From positions 81,926 through 145,925 of the forward strand of contig JAJDCO010000087.1 of the NCBI GenBank assembly GCA_029260795.1: a DNA stretch of 64,000 bases, written 5' to 3'. The stretch is from Planctomycetota bacterium. Lineage in GTDB: Bacteria; Planctomycetota; OFTM77. The position numbers and the translations under genes are program-made. Under the pieces are notes generated by a model, which saw nothing but the letters and a program-made list of their open reading frames with translations, was not told where the DNA came from and did no database searches. Below are positions 25,320 to 33,154 of the stretch, piece by piece. Numbering within the stretch: the stretch's first letter is position 1; the number at the start of each line of letters is the position of its first letter.

Positions 25320-25850
25320 ATGACCGAGACTCTGCCGGTTCGCTCCGCGCGCTCGAGCGATCTCGATGCGATCGACGATATCTACCGCTACTACGTCGAG
25401 GAGACGCCCGTCACGTTCGACTTCACTCCCCGAGCCCGTGAAGAGACGCTGGAGTGGTTCGCGCAATTCGACGAGCGAGGGCCCTGGCGCCTGCTCGTCG
25501 CGATGCGCGCAGAAGCGGTCGTCGGATTCGCACACTCGAAGCGCCATCGTCCCAAGGCCGGTTACGATACGTCGGTCGAGACGACGGTGTACGTGAAGCA
25601 CGGCGCGGAGCGGCAAGGGGTCGGAACCGCGCTCTACCAGGCGCTCTTCGAGGAGCTAGAGGGTCTCGATCTGCACCGCGCCTTCGCCGGCATCACGCTG
25701 CCGAATCCCGGCTCCATCGCGTTGCACGAGCGATTCGGATTCCGGCACCTGGGCACGTTCGACGAGATCGGACACAAGGGGGACCGATACTGGAGCGTCG
25801 CTTGGTACCAGAAGGCGCTGCCCGGCGGCCGTACCGCGAAGGGCTCCTGA
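25320..25850 (+). CDS. GNAT N-acetyltransferase, phosphinothricin acetyltransferase-like
   Basis: A 176-residue acetyltransferase of the Pat/MddA group. The family pattern is clear: VRSARSSDLDAIDDIYRYYV at the N-terminus, TPVTFDF, the acetyl-CoA-binding ERQGVGTALYQAL at about residues 97-109, and the C-terminal ITLPNPGSIALHERFGF and WYQKAL. Close family members acetylate phosphinothricin, methionine sulfoximine or related amino-acid analogues, often as detoxification or housekeeping enzymes; the true substrate here is unknown. GGAAAGG precedes ATG 25320. It heads a possible four-gene plus-strand cluster with lgt, a DUF2164 gene and a HAD phosphatase gene. Confidence 0.88.
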   Translation: MTETLPVRSARSSDLDAIDDIYRYYVEETPVTFDFTPRAREETLEWFAQFDERGPWRLLVAMRAEAVVGFAHSKRHRPKAGYDTSVETTVYVKHGAERQGVGTALYQALFEELEGLDLHRAFAGITLPNPGSIALHERFGFRHLGTFDEIGHKGDRYWSVAWYQKALPGGRTAKGS

Positions 25851-25925
25851 CGGCGACTCCGGGGTAGTTTTCTCGGCCGGCCAGCGTTACCTTCACCGCT
25901 TCGATTGGCGCACCGAGAGCCTCCA

Positions 25926-25930
25926 GGAGA
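25926..25930 (+). promoter_or_regulatory. Ribosome binding site for the TTG start of lgt
   Basis: GGAGA lies six bases before TTG 25937. No ATG or GTG in frame fits better, since the lgt reading frame must include the conserved IHWDVSPELVELGPI region. Confidence 0.6.
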
Positions 25931-25936
25931 AACGAG

Positions 25937-26770
25937 TTGAGCATCGCGGCGATCCACTGGGACGTGAGCCCCGAGCTCGTGGAGCTCGGTCCGATCACGA
26001 TCCGTTGGTACGGTCTCCTCTTCGCCTCGGGCTTCATGCTCGGCTTCGTCATCATGACGAGGATCTTCCGTCGAGAAGACAAGCCGGTCCGCGATCTCGA
26101 TTCGCTGCTCATCACCATGATGCTCTCGACCGTCATCGGTGCGCGCCTGGCTCACTGCCTGATCTACGAGCCCGATCGCTACCTGAGTGACCCGATCCAG
26201 ATCCTCAAGGTCTGGGAGGGCGGTTTGGCGAGTCACGGTGGCGTGGTCGGCATCCTCATCGGCTTGGTCTGGTACTGCCGAAAGCACAAGGATCAGCCCT
26301 ATCTCTGGCTGGTCGATCGCCTCTGCGTGCCGGCTGCGTTGACGGCCGGGCTCATTCGCCTCGGCAACCTCTTCAACTCCGAGATCGTCGGCGTGCCGAG
26401 CGACCTGCCGTGGGCGGTCGTGTTTGCCCGCAACAACGAGTCGATCAGCCGCCATCCCGCGCAGGTCTACGAGTCGCTGTCGTACCTGATCCTGTTCGCG
26501 GTGCTGATCCTGCTGTACCGGCGCCGGGGGGCGAGCATCCGTCCGGGCCTACTGACAGGGCTGCTGCTCACGGTGATCTTCTCGGCTCGCTTCCTGATCG
26601 AGTTCGTCAAGGAGCGCCAAGCGGAGTACGCCACCCATGCGCAGCTCAGCGTCGGCCAGTGGCTCAGCATCCTGCCCGTCGCAGCCGGTGTGTGGCTCCT
26701 TCTTCAAGGCCCTCGCTATCAGAGGGATGTCTCCTCGCCATCGCCGGCGAGTGGGTCCTCCACTCCCTGA
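25937..26770 (+). CDS. lgt: Prolipoprotein diacylglyceryl transferase
   Basis: A 277-residue multi-pass membrane enzyme that transfers diacylglyceryl from phosphatidylglycerol to the lipobox Cys of prolipoproteins. Conserved residues are present: His100 in SHGGVVG, Arg141, Asn144 and Glu149 in IRLGNLFNSEIVG (the Lgt signature), RHPAQVYE at 172-179 and Arg218 in ARFLIEF. IRWYGLLFASGFMLGF is the first core helix. The start is TTG with GGAGA upstream. The many lipoproteins encoded in this window would be its substrates. It probably forms an operon with the next two genes (27 bp and 19 bp gaps). Confidence 0.96.
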   Translation: MSIAAIHWDVSPELVELGPITIRWYGLLFASGFMLGFVIMTRIFRREDKPVRDLDSLLITMMLSTVIGARLAHCLIYEPDRYLSDPIQILKVWEGGLASHGGVVGILIGLVWYCRKHKDQPYLWLVDRLCVPAALTAGLIRLGNLFNSEIVGVPSDLPWAVVFARNNESISRHPAQVYESLSYLILFAVLILLYRRRGASIRPGLLTGLLLTVIFSARFLIEFVKERQAEYATHAQLSVGQWLSILPVAAGVWLLLQGPRYQRDVSSPSPASGSSTP

Positions 26771-26797
26771 CCGAGCCTTCTCGATGGGCCTTGCGAC

Positions 26798-27031
26798 ATG
26801 ACGATCGAGCTTTCTCCCGATGCCCGCGACCAGCTCATCGCCCAGATCCGCGCCTACCTGAACGAGCACTTCGATCAAGAGCTCGGTGAGCTCGGAGCTC
26901 GCCTCTTCCTGGACTTTCTCCTCCCCAAGATTGCGCCAACCATCTACAACCTCGCCATTCGCGACGCCCAAGCCTACCTCCAGGAACGGCTCGAGGACAT
27001 GGAGGCGCAGCTGTGGGAGCCCGAGGCTTGA
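26798..27031 (+). CDS. DUF2164-family small protein
   Basis: A 77-residue protein matching the DUF2164 pattern: IELSPDARDQLIAQIRAYLN, then ELGARLFLDFLLPKIAPTIY and DAQAYL. Family members are small, soluble, mostly helical proteins without known function. It lies between lgt and the HAD gene with short gaps, so it is probably cotranscribed. The Shine-Dalgarno site is weak. I recognise the family from its sequence pattern; the role is unknown. Confidence 0.8.
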   Translation: MTIELSPDARDQLIAQIRAYLNEHFDQELGELGARLFLDFLLPKIAPTIYNLAIRDAQAYLQERLEDMEAQLWEPEA

Positions 27032-27050
27032 GCGCTCTCGCGTGGATGGA

Positions 27051-27647
27051 ATGAAGGACGTGTTCAACCGCCGCCATTGGATCTTCGACATGGATGGCAC
27101 GCTCACGGTCGCCATCCACGACTTCGACGCGATCCGCGCCGAGCTCGGTCTCCCGGCGGGTCGGCCAATCCTCGAGGCCCTCGATGAGCTCCCGGAAGCG
27201 GAGGCGAGTGAGATCCATCGGCGACTCGATGCCATCGAGCTCGAGCTGGCCCGCCGAGCTCAGCCTGCGCAAGGAGCGGTCGAGTTCGTCGGTGCATTGC
27301 ATGCGCGCGGCGATCGGATCGGCATTCTGACGCGCAACACCCATGAGAATGCGTGGGTCACGTTGTCCTGTTGCCGGCTAGACCGCTACTTCGACCCGAG
27401 CGATGTGCTGGGACGAGAGGCCGCCGATCCCAAGCCCAGCCCGGCCGGTATTCGTGCTCTTCTCGAGAAATGGAACGCCGAGCCTGACGACGCCGTCATG
27501 GTCGGCGACTTCCGATTCGACCTCGAGGCCGGTCGCGCCGCACGGACAGCGACGCTCTACGTCGCGGCCGGGCGTGACCCGGAGTGGGACCACCTGGCCG
27601 ACCATACCGTGGCATACCTCGAGGCACGGCTTCTCGGTGATCGCTGA
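27051..27647 (+). CDS. HAD-superfamily phosphatase, phosphoglycolate-phosphatase-like
   Basis: A 198-residue haloacid-dehalogenase hydrolase. Motif I is FDMDGTLT with the nucleophile Asp near residue 13, motif II is ILTRNT, the Lys is in ADPKPSPAGI and motif III is MVGDFRFDLEAG. A small helical cap lies between motifs I and II, so this is the Gph-like subfamily I. It probably dephosphorylates a small metabolite. The track ORF starts at 26886 inside the DUF2164 gene; ATG 27051, preceded by GGATGGA, is more likely. GTG 27042 is a possible alternative. Last gene of the lgt cluster; a hairpin follows. Confidence 0.88.
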   Translation: MKDVFNRRHWIFDMDGTLTVAIHDFDAIRAELGLPAGRPILEALDELPEAEASEIHRRLDAIELELARRAQPAQGAVEFVGALHARGDRIGILTRNTHENAWVTLSCCRLDRYFDPSDVLGREAADPKPSPAGIRALLEKWNAEPDDAVMVGDFRFDLEAGRAARTATLYVAAGRDPEWDHLADHTVAYLEARLLGDR

Positions 27648-27751
27648 CGCACGGTGCGGAAGAGCGCATCGCGGACGATCGCTTGTTTGCGAGGAGCCAG
27701 GCGCGGCGTTCGGTTCCGCAGTACTTGACGCGATTGTGCATTGCGTGCGTC

Positions 27752-27777
27752 AGCACCGCGGCCTCGATTGCGGTGCT
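27752..27777. terminator. Hairpin between convergent HAD and DUF6259 genes
   Basis: Perfect arms AGCACCGC and GCGGTGCT with a ten-base loop lie 105 bp past the HAD stop. A second small hairpin, CGCCC/GGGCG at 27821-27834, sits close to the end of the minus-strand gene. Either could end transcription from its side. T-runs are absent. Confidence 0.45.
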
Positions 27778-27855
27778 TGATTCGTTCGTCGATGAGCGGC
27801 CGCTCCACGAACGCACTCCCCGCCCTTAGGGGGCGCACTCCTCCTTGCTCCTCGA

Positions 27856-30081
27856 TCAGCGCTCGAGGATCAAGAAGCGGAGGTCGACGGCCGGGAGTGC
27901 CATGGTGTGGGTGAAGTCGTCGGTCACCGTCGCGAGGACGCCGTTCGTGCGGCCGTCGAGAAGCCGATACTCTTGACCAGGCACGAGGTCGTAGGACTCG
28001 AAGTCGAACTGGAACGAGACGTTCGTGTCGAGCTTCTCGTAGTTCACGAGCAGGATGCCCAAGCGTCCGTCTGGAGCTTTCCACACCGATGTCAGGACGC
28101 CGGGAGCCCGAATGGTGTAGGGCTCATCCGAACGCGGCTCGATGAGTGTCATGGTCTGCGAGGGGGCCGACGTCTCGAGTGGTCTCAGGAGCTGCCCCAA
28201 CAAGAGGAAGTCCCGGTATCGACGCCGCGCCACGATGAAGCGCTTGAGTGCACCGACGTAACGTTGCACCGACGCGTAGTAGATCCAGTGATTCGGAACG
28301 CCTCCGAGCTCGAACAGAGACTCGATCGAGCTGAGCATCTTGCCCAGGCTGAAGCCGTGCGCCAACGTGTAGACCGCGTCGTCGAGGTGCACGAAGTGGT
28401 GCGCGCGGAAGAAGTCCATCTTCGAGTTGGCGATCAGGGTGACCGTGTAGTCGTGGTAGACGCTGTCGTACAGCGGTACGTATTGCGCCGAGCCGTCTCT
28501 CGAGACCGGGTTGTACTCATAGGGATTCTCGGGCGCGATCATGTCGGCTACGCCGATGAAGCCTTCGAACATCGACTCGTAGGTGATCACGAAGTCGGCG
28601 TTCTCGGCGCGTCGCCCGTTTCGGACGGCCGTCATCAGGGCATGAAAGCCCGCGATCGTGTGGGAGCCATGTCCGCGACGGTTGCGGAACGCATCGAAGT
28701 CGGGATGGACCTCGTACGGGTTGTCGAGGTAGACACCGTCCGTGCCCACTCGCCGAAGGATGGCGTTCACGTGGTCGTGCCATGACGACACTCCCGGATC
28801 GAGGACGACGACCGTCCAGGGCGCGAACGGATCGAAGATCGTCGCCCCATGGAAGTCCTTCTTCGTCCAGGCGTAGACGTTGTCTTGCCCATAGCTCGGA
28901 TGACTGGCGTCGTAGGCGTATGACCACACGTACGGGATGCCGCGCACGCCTTCGGAGGCGAGGCCGTCGAGCGTCGCCTGGAACCCGGGCGAGGAGCCGT
29001 AGGCGCCGAAGGTGTCGAACCAGGCCCAGTGAGCGACGGCCAGGCCACCCGGTGGAATGTTGTAGAACTCGCGCACCGCCTTGAATCCGGCGACTGTGTG
29101 GTTCACGTCGTCGGAGACTTCGAAGGTATGAAGCTCCAGCAGATCGAGCTCTTTCCACCAGCTAGGCACGTCCGTGCGTTCGGCCAGCTTGCCGTGTCGC
29201 AGCCAGGCTTGATCCTTGGCAAACTCGCGATAGATCTGACCGGCGTCGTACCAGTCGCCTTCGAAGAGTCCGATCACCCACGGGAAGCTCATCAAGAATG
29301 AGCGACCGGGCGTGACCTGATCCTCGGTGAAAGCCTGCAAGCCGAGATGATAGGACTCGCCATCCCCTTCCAAGCTCAGGCGCTTGTAGTACCAGTTCGG
29401 ATCGTGAGCGGCGAGGTAGAGCCCGGCCCCTCCGTCGGTGTACACGGGGAAGAGCTGTGCGTTGAGCTTGTTGCCGATGAAGGTCGCGGCGCCGTTGTGC
29501 TTCAGCGTCCGCTGGGGATCGGCCACCTCCAGCGCGCCCCGGTAGGGCACGATCGCTCTCAGCGTCGTGCCGTCCGCCGGAGGCGAGATCGCCAGATGGA
29601 GCTCGGCCAGCTGGACGGTGAACACGTTCATGGCTCGCGCATCGACGGCCAGGCGCCATTCGGTCTGCGATCCGTTCGCGGGAAGGCGGATCTCGACGTG
29701 AACCGAGAAGCGCTCCCCGCCGACTCGACACTGCCGCCAGATGAGCGTCACCACCAACGTGTCGCCCTCTGGGCGCCGTCGCACTTCCGCCGGCCGCGTC
29801 GTGCTCGTCGCATCGGACTCGATCGTCTCGCCGCTCGTCAGGTCGAGCCAATGAACCCGCCAGAGCGACGCGTCGGCGAACGAGAACGCGATCTCGCGCT
29901 CGTGGTCGACCAACCGAGCCAGCGAGAGGTTTCCCGAGAACGGCGACCGGCTCAGAGTGAGCTCGAGGTCTCCATGGCGAATTCGCTCGGAGTCGCTCGC
30001 ACTGCCCGGAGCTCGGGGCTGAGCGGCGGCGGGAATGGTGAGAAGGGCCAGGAGCAGGCCGATGCGGTGAAGAGCAAGCAT
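27856..30081 (-). CDS. Secreted DUF6259 glycosidase-like protein
   Basis: A 741-residue exported protein resembling DUF6259 proteins, which share the layout of large retaining glycosidases: an N-terminal beta-sandwich (about 35-260), a TIM-barrel region with GLAVAHWAWFDTFGAYGSSP, VVVLDPGVSSWHDHVN and GTDGVYLDNPYEVHPDFDAF, and a C-terminal beta domain (APGVLTSVW..LGILLVNYE). Asp and Glu residues in LDNP and ITYESMFEG are plausible catalytic acids, but this is inference. The signal peptide is MLALHRIGLLLALLTIPAAA. The track starts at TTG 30093; I use ATG 30081. Neither has a good ribosome site. It probably acts on polysaccharides outside the cytoplasm. Family call from pattern, substrate unknown. 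Confidence 0.78.
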   Translation of the reverse strand: MLALHRIGLLLALLTIPAAAQPRAPGSASDSERIRHGDLELTLSRSPFSGNLSLARLVDHEREIAFSFADASLWRVHWLDLTSGETIESDATSTTRPAEVRRRPEGDTLVVTLIWRQCRVGGERFSVHVEIRLPANGSQTEWRLAVDARAMNVFTVQLAELHLAISPPADGTTLRAIVPYRGALEVADPQRTLKHNGAATFIGNKLNAQLFPVYTDGGAGLYLAAHDPNWYYKRLSLEGDGESYHLGLQAFTEDQVTPGRSFLMSFPWVIGLFEGDWYDAGQIYREFAKDQAWLRHGKLAERTDVPSWWKELDLLELHTFEVSDDVNHTVAGFKAVREFYNIPPGGLAVAHWAWFDTFGAYGSSPGFQATLDGLASEGVRGIPYVWSYAYDASHPSYGQDNVYAWTKKDFHGATIFDPFAPWTVVVLDPGVSSWHDHVNAILRRVGTDGVYLDNPYEVHPDFDAFRNRRGHGSHTIAGFHALMTAVRNGRRAENADFVITYESMFEGFIGVADMIAPENPYEYNPVSRDGSAQYVPLYDSVYHDYTVTLIANSKMDFFRAHHFVHLDDAVYTLAHGFSLGKMLSSIESLFELGGVPNHWIYYASVQRYVGALKRFIVARRRYRDFLLLGQLLRPLETSAPSQTMTLIEPRSDEPYTIRAPGVLTSVWKAPDGRLGILLVNYEKLDTNVSFQFDFESYDLVPGQEYRLLDGRTNGVLATVTDDFTHTMALPAVDLRFLILER

Positions 30082-30216
30082 GCCGGTGGTCAAAGGGGGT
30101 GGGAGAGTCGGGCGAAGGTTCTAACCACTTGTCATCACGAAGATAACAGGGATTCTGCAGTGGTCAAGCCTCGGCTCGGGCCCCCCCCTCGATCGACGCC
30201 GACGACCGCTTTCGGT

Positions 30217-30555
30217 TCAACCGCCCAAGATCTGAACGGCATCGTCCCGAGTGTCGAAGACGTCGATGATCCGGTCCATGCGTACGAGACGGAAGGTCGA
30301 AGCGACCTGTCTCGACATGGAGCACAAGGCAAAGGTGCCGCCGTCCGCGTTCTTGCGTCGGAGGCACGAGAGGATGACCCCAAGCCCGGCACTGTCGATG
30401 AAGTCGATCTCACTCAGATCGACGATCAGCGATCGGTCGCCCTGAAGCTGGCTCGCGACGCCTTGCGAGAATGCCTTCGCGTTGTCGGCATCGAGGGCCG
30501 AGACTCGCGGTCGAACCACGTCCACGTGGTCACCCGAATCAATCTGGATGTCCAT
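30217..30555 (-). CDS. STAS-domain anti-sigma factor antagonist
   Basis: A 112-residue SpoIIAA/RsbV-like protein. LIVDLSEIDFIDSAGLGVIL contains the phosphorylatable Ser55 in the standard place. In partner switching the unphosphorylated STAS protein binds the anti-sigma kinase and releases the sigma factor. The ATG overlaps the TGA of the upstream phosphatase gene (TGATG), so translation is coupled. The longer ORF in the track (to 30690) only runs back into that gene. Its phosphorylation state should be set by the kinase and phosphatase domains of the neighbouring fusion protein. Confidence 0.92.
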   Translation of the reverse strand: MDIQIDSGDHVDVVRPRVSALDADNAKAFSQGVASQLQGDRSLIVDLSEIDFIDSAGLGVILSCLRRKNADGGTFALCSMSRQVASTFRLVRMDRIIDVFDTRDDAVQILGG

Positions 30556-32591
30556 CAGCCGTCTCTCCGAGAAAGGAATCGGGTCAGCGTCAGGCGGTTC
30601 TCGCCTTCGGGTCCCCGGATGTATTCGACGTCGTCCATAAGCTCGTGAATGAAGTAGACCCCCATCCCGCCCGGGGACAGGTCGTCCCAATCGGGGGGCT
30701 GCACACTGGCAGGATCGAACGAGCGTCCCCAGTCTCGGAGGATCATCACGAATCGATCGGATTGGCGACGGACGGTCAGCTCGAGGATTCCCTGATCCTG
30801 ATCTTCGTCGTAGCCGTGGCGCATGATGTTGCTGGCGGCCTCGGTCAGAGCCAGCAGTAGCTCGTCGAGAATCTCGACCGGCATGGTGGGCTCACGCTCG
30901 GCGATGCTCGAAGTGAAGCTGCGCAGCTTGCGCAGCTGGCTCGTGCTGCTGGGTACGCTGAGTCGGTCCTCGAGGACGATCTCCTCGCGTTCGACCAGCG
31001 GCTCGATCTTGATCACCACGCACGACAGGTCGTCTCGGACGCCGTCGGCACCGGCGAAGGCGACGACCGACTCGCGGATCGCGATCGTGAGATCGCTCGC
31101 CGAGAGATCCCGATGCTCGAGGAGGGTCTGCTCGAGTCGTCTCTGCTCGTACAGCTCGCCGCCGGGGCCGACCGCTTCGGTTACACCGTCGGAGTAGATC
31201 ACGAAGATGTCGCCCGGCTCGGCCGTGCTCTGGAATTGGCGGTACACGGAGTCGGGATGCATTCCGAGCGGCAGGTTGACCCGGCGCTCGCACTCGTCAC
31301 GCAGGGCATCGACTCGGCCCGTGCTCGCGCGCAGGCGCAGCGTGCTGGTATGCCCACAGTCGACGTATGTCACGATGCGTCGTCGGGTGTCGAAGCGTGC
31401 GTAGCAGATCGTGACGAAGCGCTCGAGCTCGATCAGGCGATTGGTGATCGCTTGGTGGACGTCGAGCACGATCCGCTCGGGTCGAGCGGCGTTGGGACGA
31501 CTCTCGCCACCGGGTGAGCCGCTTCCCGATCGGAGGAACTCGCTCTTGACCGCTGCTCCGACGAGCGCGGCGGGAACGCCCTTTCCCATGACGTCGCCCA
31601 TGACCACGTCGAGGCAAGTCGGCGACTGAGGCAAGAAGTCGAAAAAGTCGCCGTCCACGTGCTGCGAGGGAATCGACAGCGCCCCGACGTCGAGCCCTTC
31701 CAGGCCGCTCGGTAGCTGCCCGAGGAGCAGATGCTCCTGGATGTGCGCTCCGATCTCGAGATCGTGGCGCAGTCGCTGCGACTCCAGCCGCTCCTCGTGC
31801 AGCCGGCTCGCCTCGATCACACGCGAGAGCTGAAAGGAGAGGATCTCCACCAGGCGCATGAAGTGTGAGTCGAAGGAATCTTCGTGCTCGTTCCAGACCT
31901 CCACCACGGCGTGCACGATGCCGTGCGCCACGACGGGCGACACGAGGGCACTTCGGGCCGAGTCGAGCTCGGGGTCGAGGCGAGCTTCCACGCGCTCGCG
32001 TCGACGCCAAATGATGCCGCGCTTCTCTTGAATCGCCTTGCCGACCAGGCCGATGTCGGCGGCTCGAGGCTCGGGCACCGAATCGAGGGAGCAGTTGGCA
32101 ATCTCGATCCCGTTCTCCCCGACCGTCCAGATCGCGGCTTCGAGGCCGGGAGTGATCGCAATCAGTCGCTCGAGGACCTTGGAGAAGGCGCGGCTGGGCG
32201 TCAAGAAGACCGTCGGATCCGAGCCGAAGTCGTGGATCGAGGCGAGCCCTTCGTAGCTGAAGCCGAGCTCCTCGAAGAGGTTCTCGATCTCGACCTCGCG
32301 CTCCACCAGGCATTGGGCGGCCTGCGTCATCGACTCGGCGAGGCGGCGTCCGGACGAGCCGCTTTCCAGCCCATCGAAGACGACCGTCGACCGCGTTCCG
32401 TCTCGGAAGTCGAGCGCGATCTCACAAGCGGCCTCGCTCGGCTGCTCGACTTCGGAGGCCCCGAAGGCCGGTCGTTGCCCCTCAGGAGACCGAACCCAGA
32501 CCCGGACGCCCTGCCAGTTCTCCGGAGGGTGGATCAGCTGGTGAAGAGTCGAGATGAGGCGATCTGCGGTCGACGAGGCGGCCGGGATCAC
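30555..32591 (-). CDS. GAF - PP2C (SpoIIE) phosphatase - HATPase fusion, partner-switching regulator
   Basis: A 678-residue cytoplasmic regulator with three domains. Residues about 130-260 look like a GAF sensor. A coiled linker (about 260-290) leads to a PP2C/SpoIIE phosphatase (about 290-510) with metal-binding HVDGDFFD (Asp314), MGDVMGKGVPAALV (Asp333) and IYSDGVTEA. Residues about 540-675 are an RsbW-like HATPase: LTEAASNIMRHGY (N-box), LRDWGRSFDP and GGMGVYFIHELMDD. One chain thus carries both the kinase expected to phosphorylate the STAS partner and the phosphatase expected to reverse it. Translation starts at GTG 32591, overlapping the response-regulator stop by four bases. Its activity is probably set by the response regulator and the GAF ligand. 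Confidence 0.92.
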   Translation of the reverse strand: MIPAASSTADRLISTLHQLIHPPENWQGVRVWVRSPEGQRPAFGASEVEQPSEAACEIALDFRDGTRSTVVFDGLESGSSGRRLAESMTQAAQCLVEREVEIENLFEELGFSYEGLASIHDFGSDPTVFLTPSRAFSKVLERLIAITPGLEAAIWTVGENGIEIANCSLDSVPEPRAADIGLVGKAIQEKRGIIWRRRERVEARLDPELDSARSALVSPVVAHGIVHAVVEVWNEHEDSFDSHFMRLVEILSFQLSRVIEASRLHEERLESQRLRHDLEIGAHIQEHLLLGQLPSGLEGLDVGALSIPSQHVDGDFFDFLPQSPTCLDVVMGDVMGKGVPAALVGAAVKSEFLRSGSGSPGGESRPNAARPERIVLDVHQAITNRLIELERFVTICYARFDTRRRIVTYVDCGHTSTLRLRASTGRVDALRDECERRVNLPLGMHPDSVYRQFQSTAEPGDIFVIYSDGVTEAVGPGGELYEQRRLEQTLLEHRDLSASDLTIAIRESVVAFAGADGVRDDLSCVVIKIEPLVEREEIVLEDRLSVPSSTSQLRKLRSFTSSIAEREPTMPVEILDELLLALTEAASNIMRHGYDEDQDQGILELTVRRQSDRFVMILRDWGRSFDPASVQPPDWDDLSPGGMGVYFIHELMDDVEYIRGPEGENRLTLTRFLSRRDG

Positions 32592-33022
32592 ACGAGGCCC
32601 CTCGGCGAGGGGCGAGTCCCGGAGGACTTGGAGGCCAGCCCGAGTCGCTCGAGCGTGCGGAAGAGGTCGACCGGACTGATCGGCTTCGTCAGGAAGGCAT
32701 TTGCGCCCGCCTGCTCGGCCGTCTCGGCCGTCGCTTCTCCCTCGTCGTCGAAGGAGTGCGAGGTCATCACGATGATCGTCATGTCATCGAAGTCGGCGAG
32801 CTGGCGAACTTGCCGGCAGAGCTCGAGCCCCGACTGACCGGCGCAGAGGACCACGTCGGTGATCATCGCTCGAGGCCGGAACTCCGGGAGGAGCTCGAGA
32901 GCTTGTTGGCTGGACTCAACGATCCGCAGCTCGAAGCCCGCCTTGGTGAGGTAGTGCTCGAGGAAGCGAGCGACCACCAGCGAGTCTTCGACGATGAGGA
33001 TGCGACGGGGTGACGTGTCCAT
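32588..33022 (-). CDS. Response regulator, receiver domain only
   Basis: A 144-residue CheY-like protein. The acidic pair is in VEDS, the phosphoacceptor Asp56 is in MITDVVL, a Thr is in IVMTS (Thr87) and Lys113 is in LTKPIS. There is no output domain, so it should act by binding a partner, most likely the phosphatase fusion encoded next. The track starts at 33046, but ATG 33022 has a perfect GGAGG five bases upstream. The stop overlaps the next GTG (GTGA). No sensor histidine kinase is encoded nearby. Confidence 0.93.
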   Translation of the reverse strand: MDTSPRRILIVEDSLVVARFLEHYLTKAGFELRIVESSQQALELLPEFRPRAMITDVVLCAGQSGLELCRQVRQLADFDDMTIIVMTSHSFDDEGEATAETAEQAGANAFLTKPISPVDLFRTLERLGLASKSSGTRPSPRGLV

Positions 33023-33154
33023 CAGGACCTCCGGATTCGGAGCCAAGTACCTGGTTTCCGTATCGGCCGGTCGGCTCTGAAACCTGAACCGTCGCCTCCA
33101 CCTTCCCCGACGGGCTCTCGGGCTCGCCCGATCGCCGGGGCAAGAGCCCGCAGC

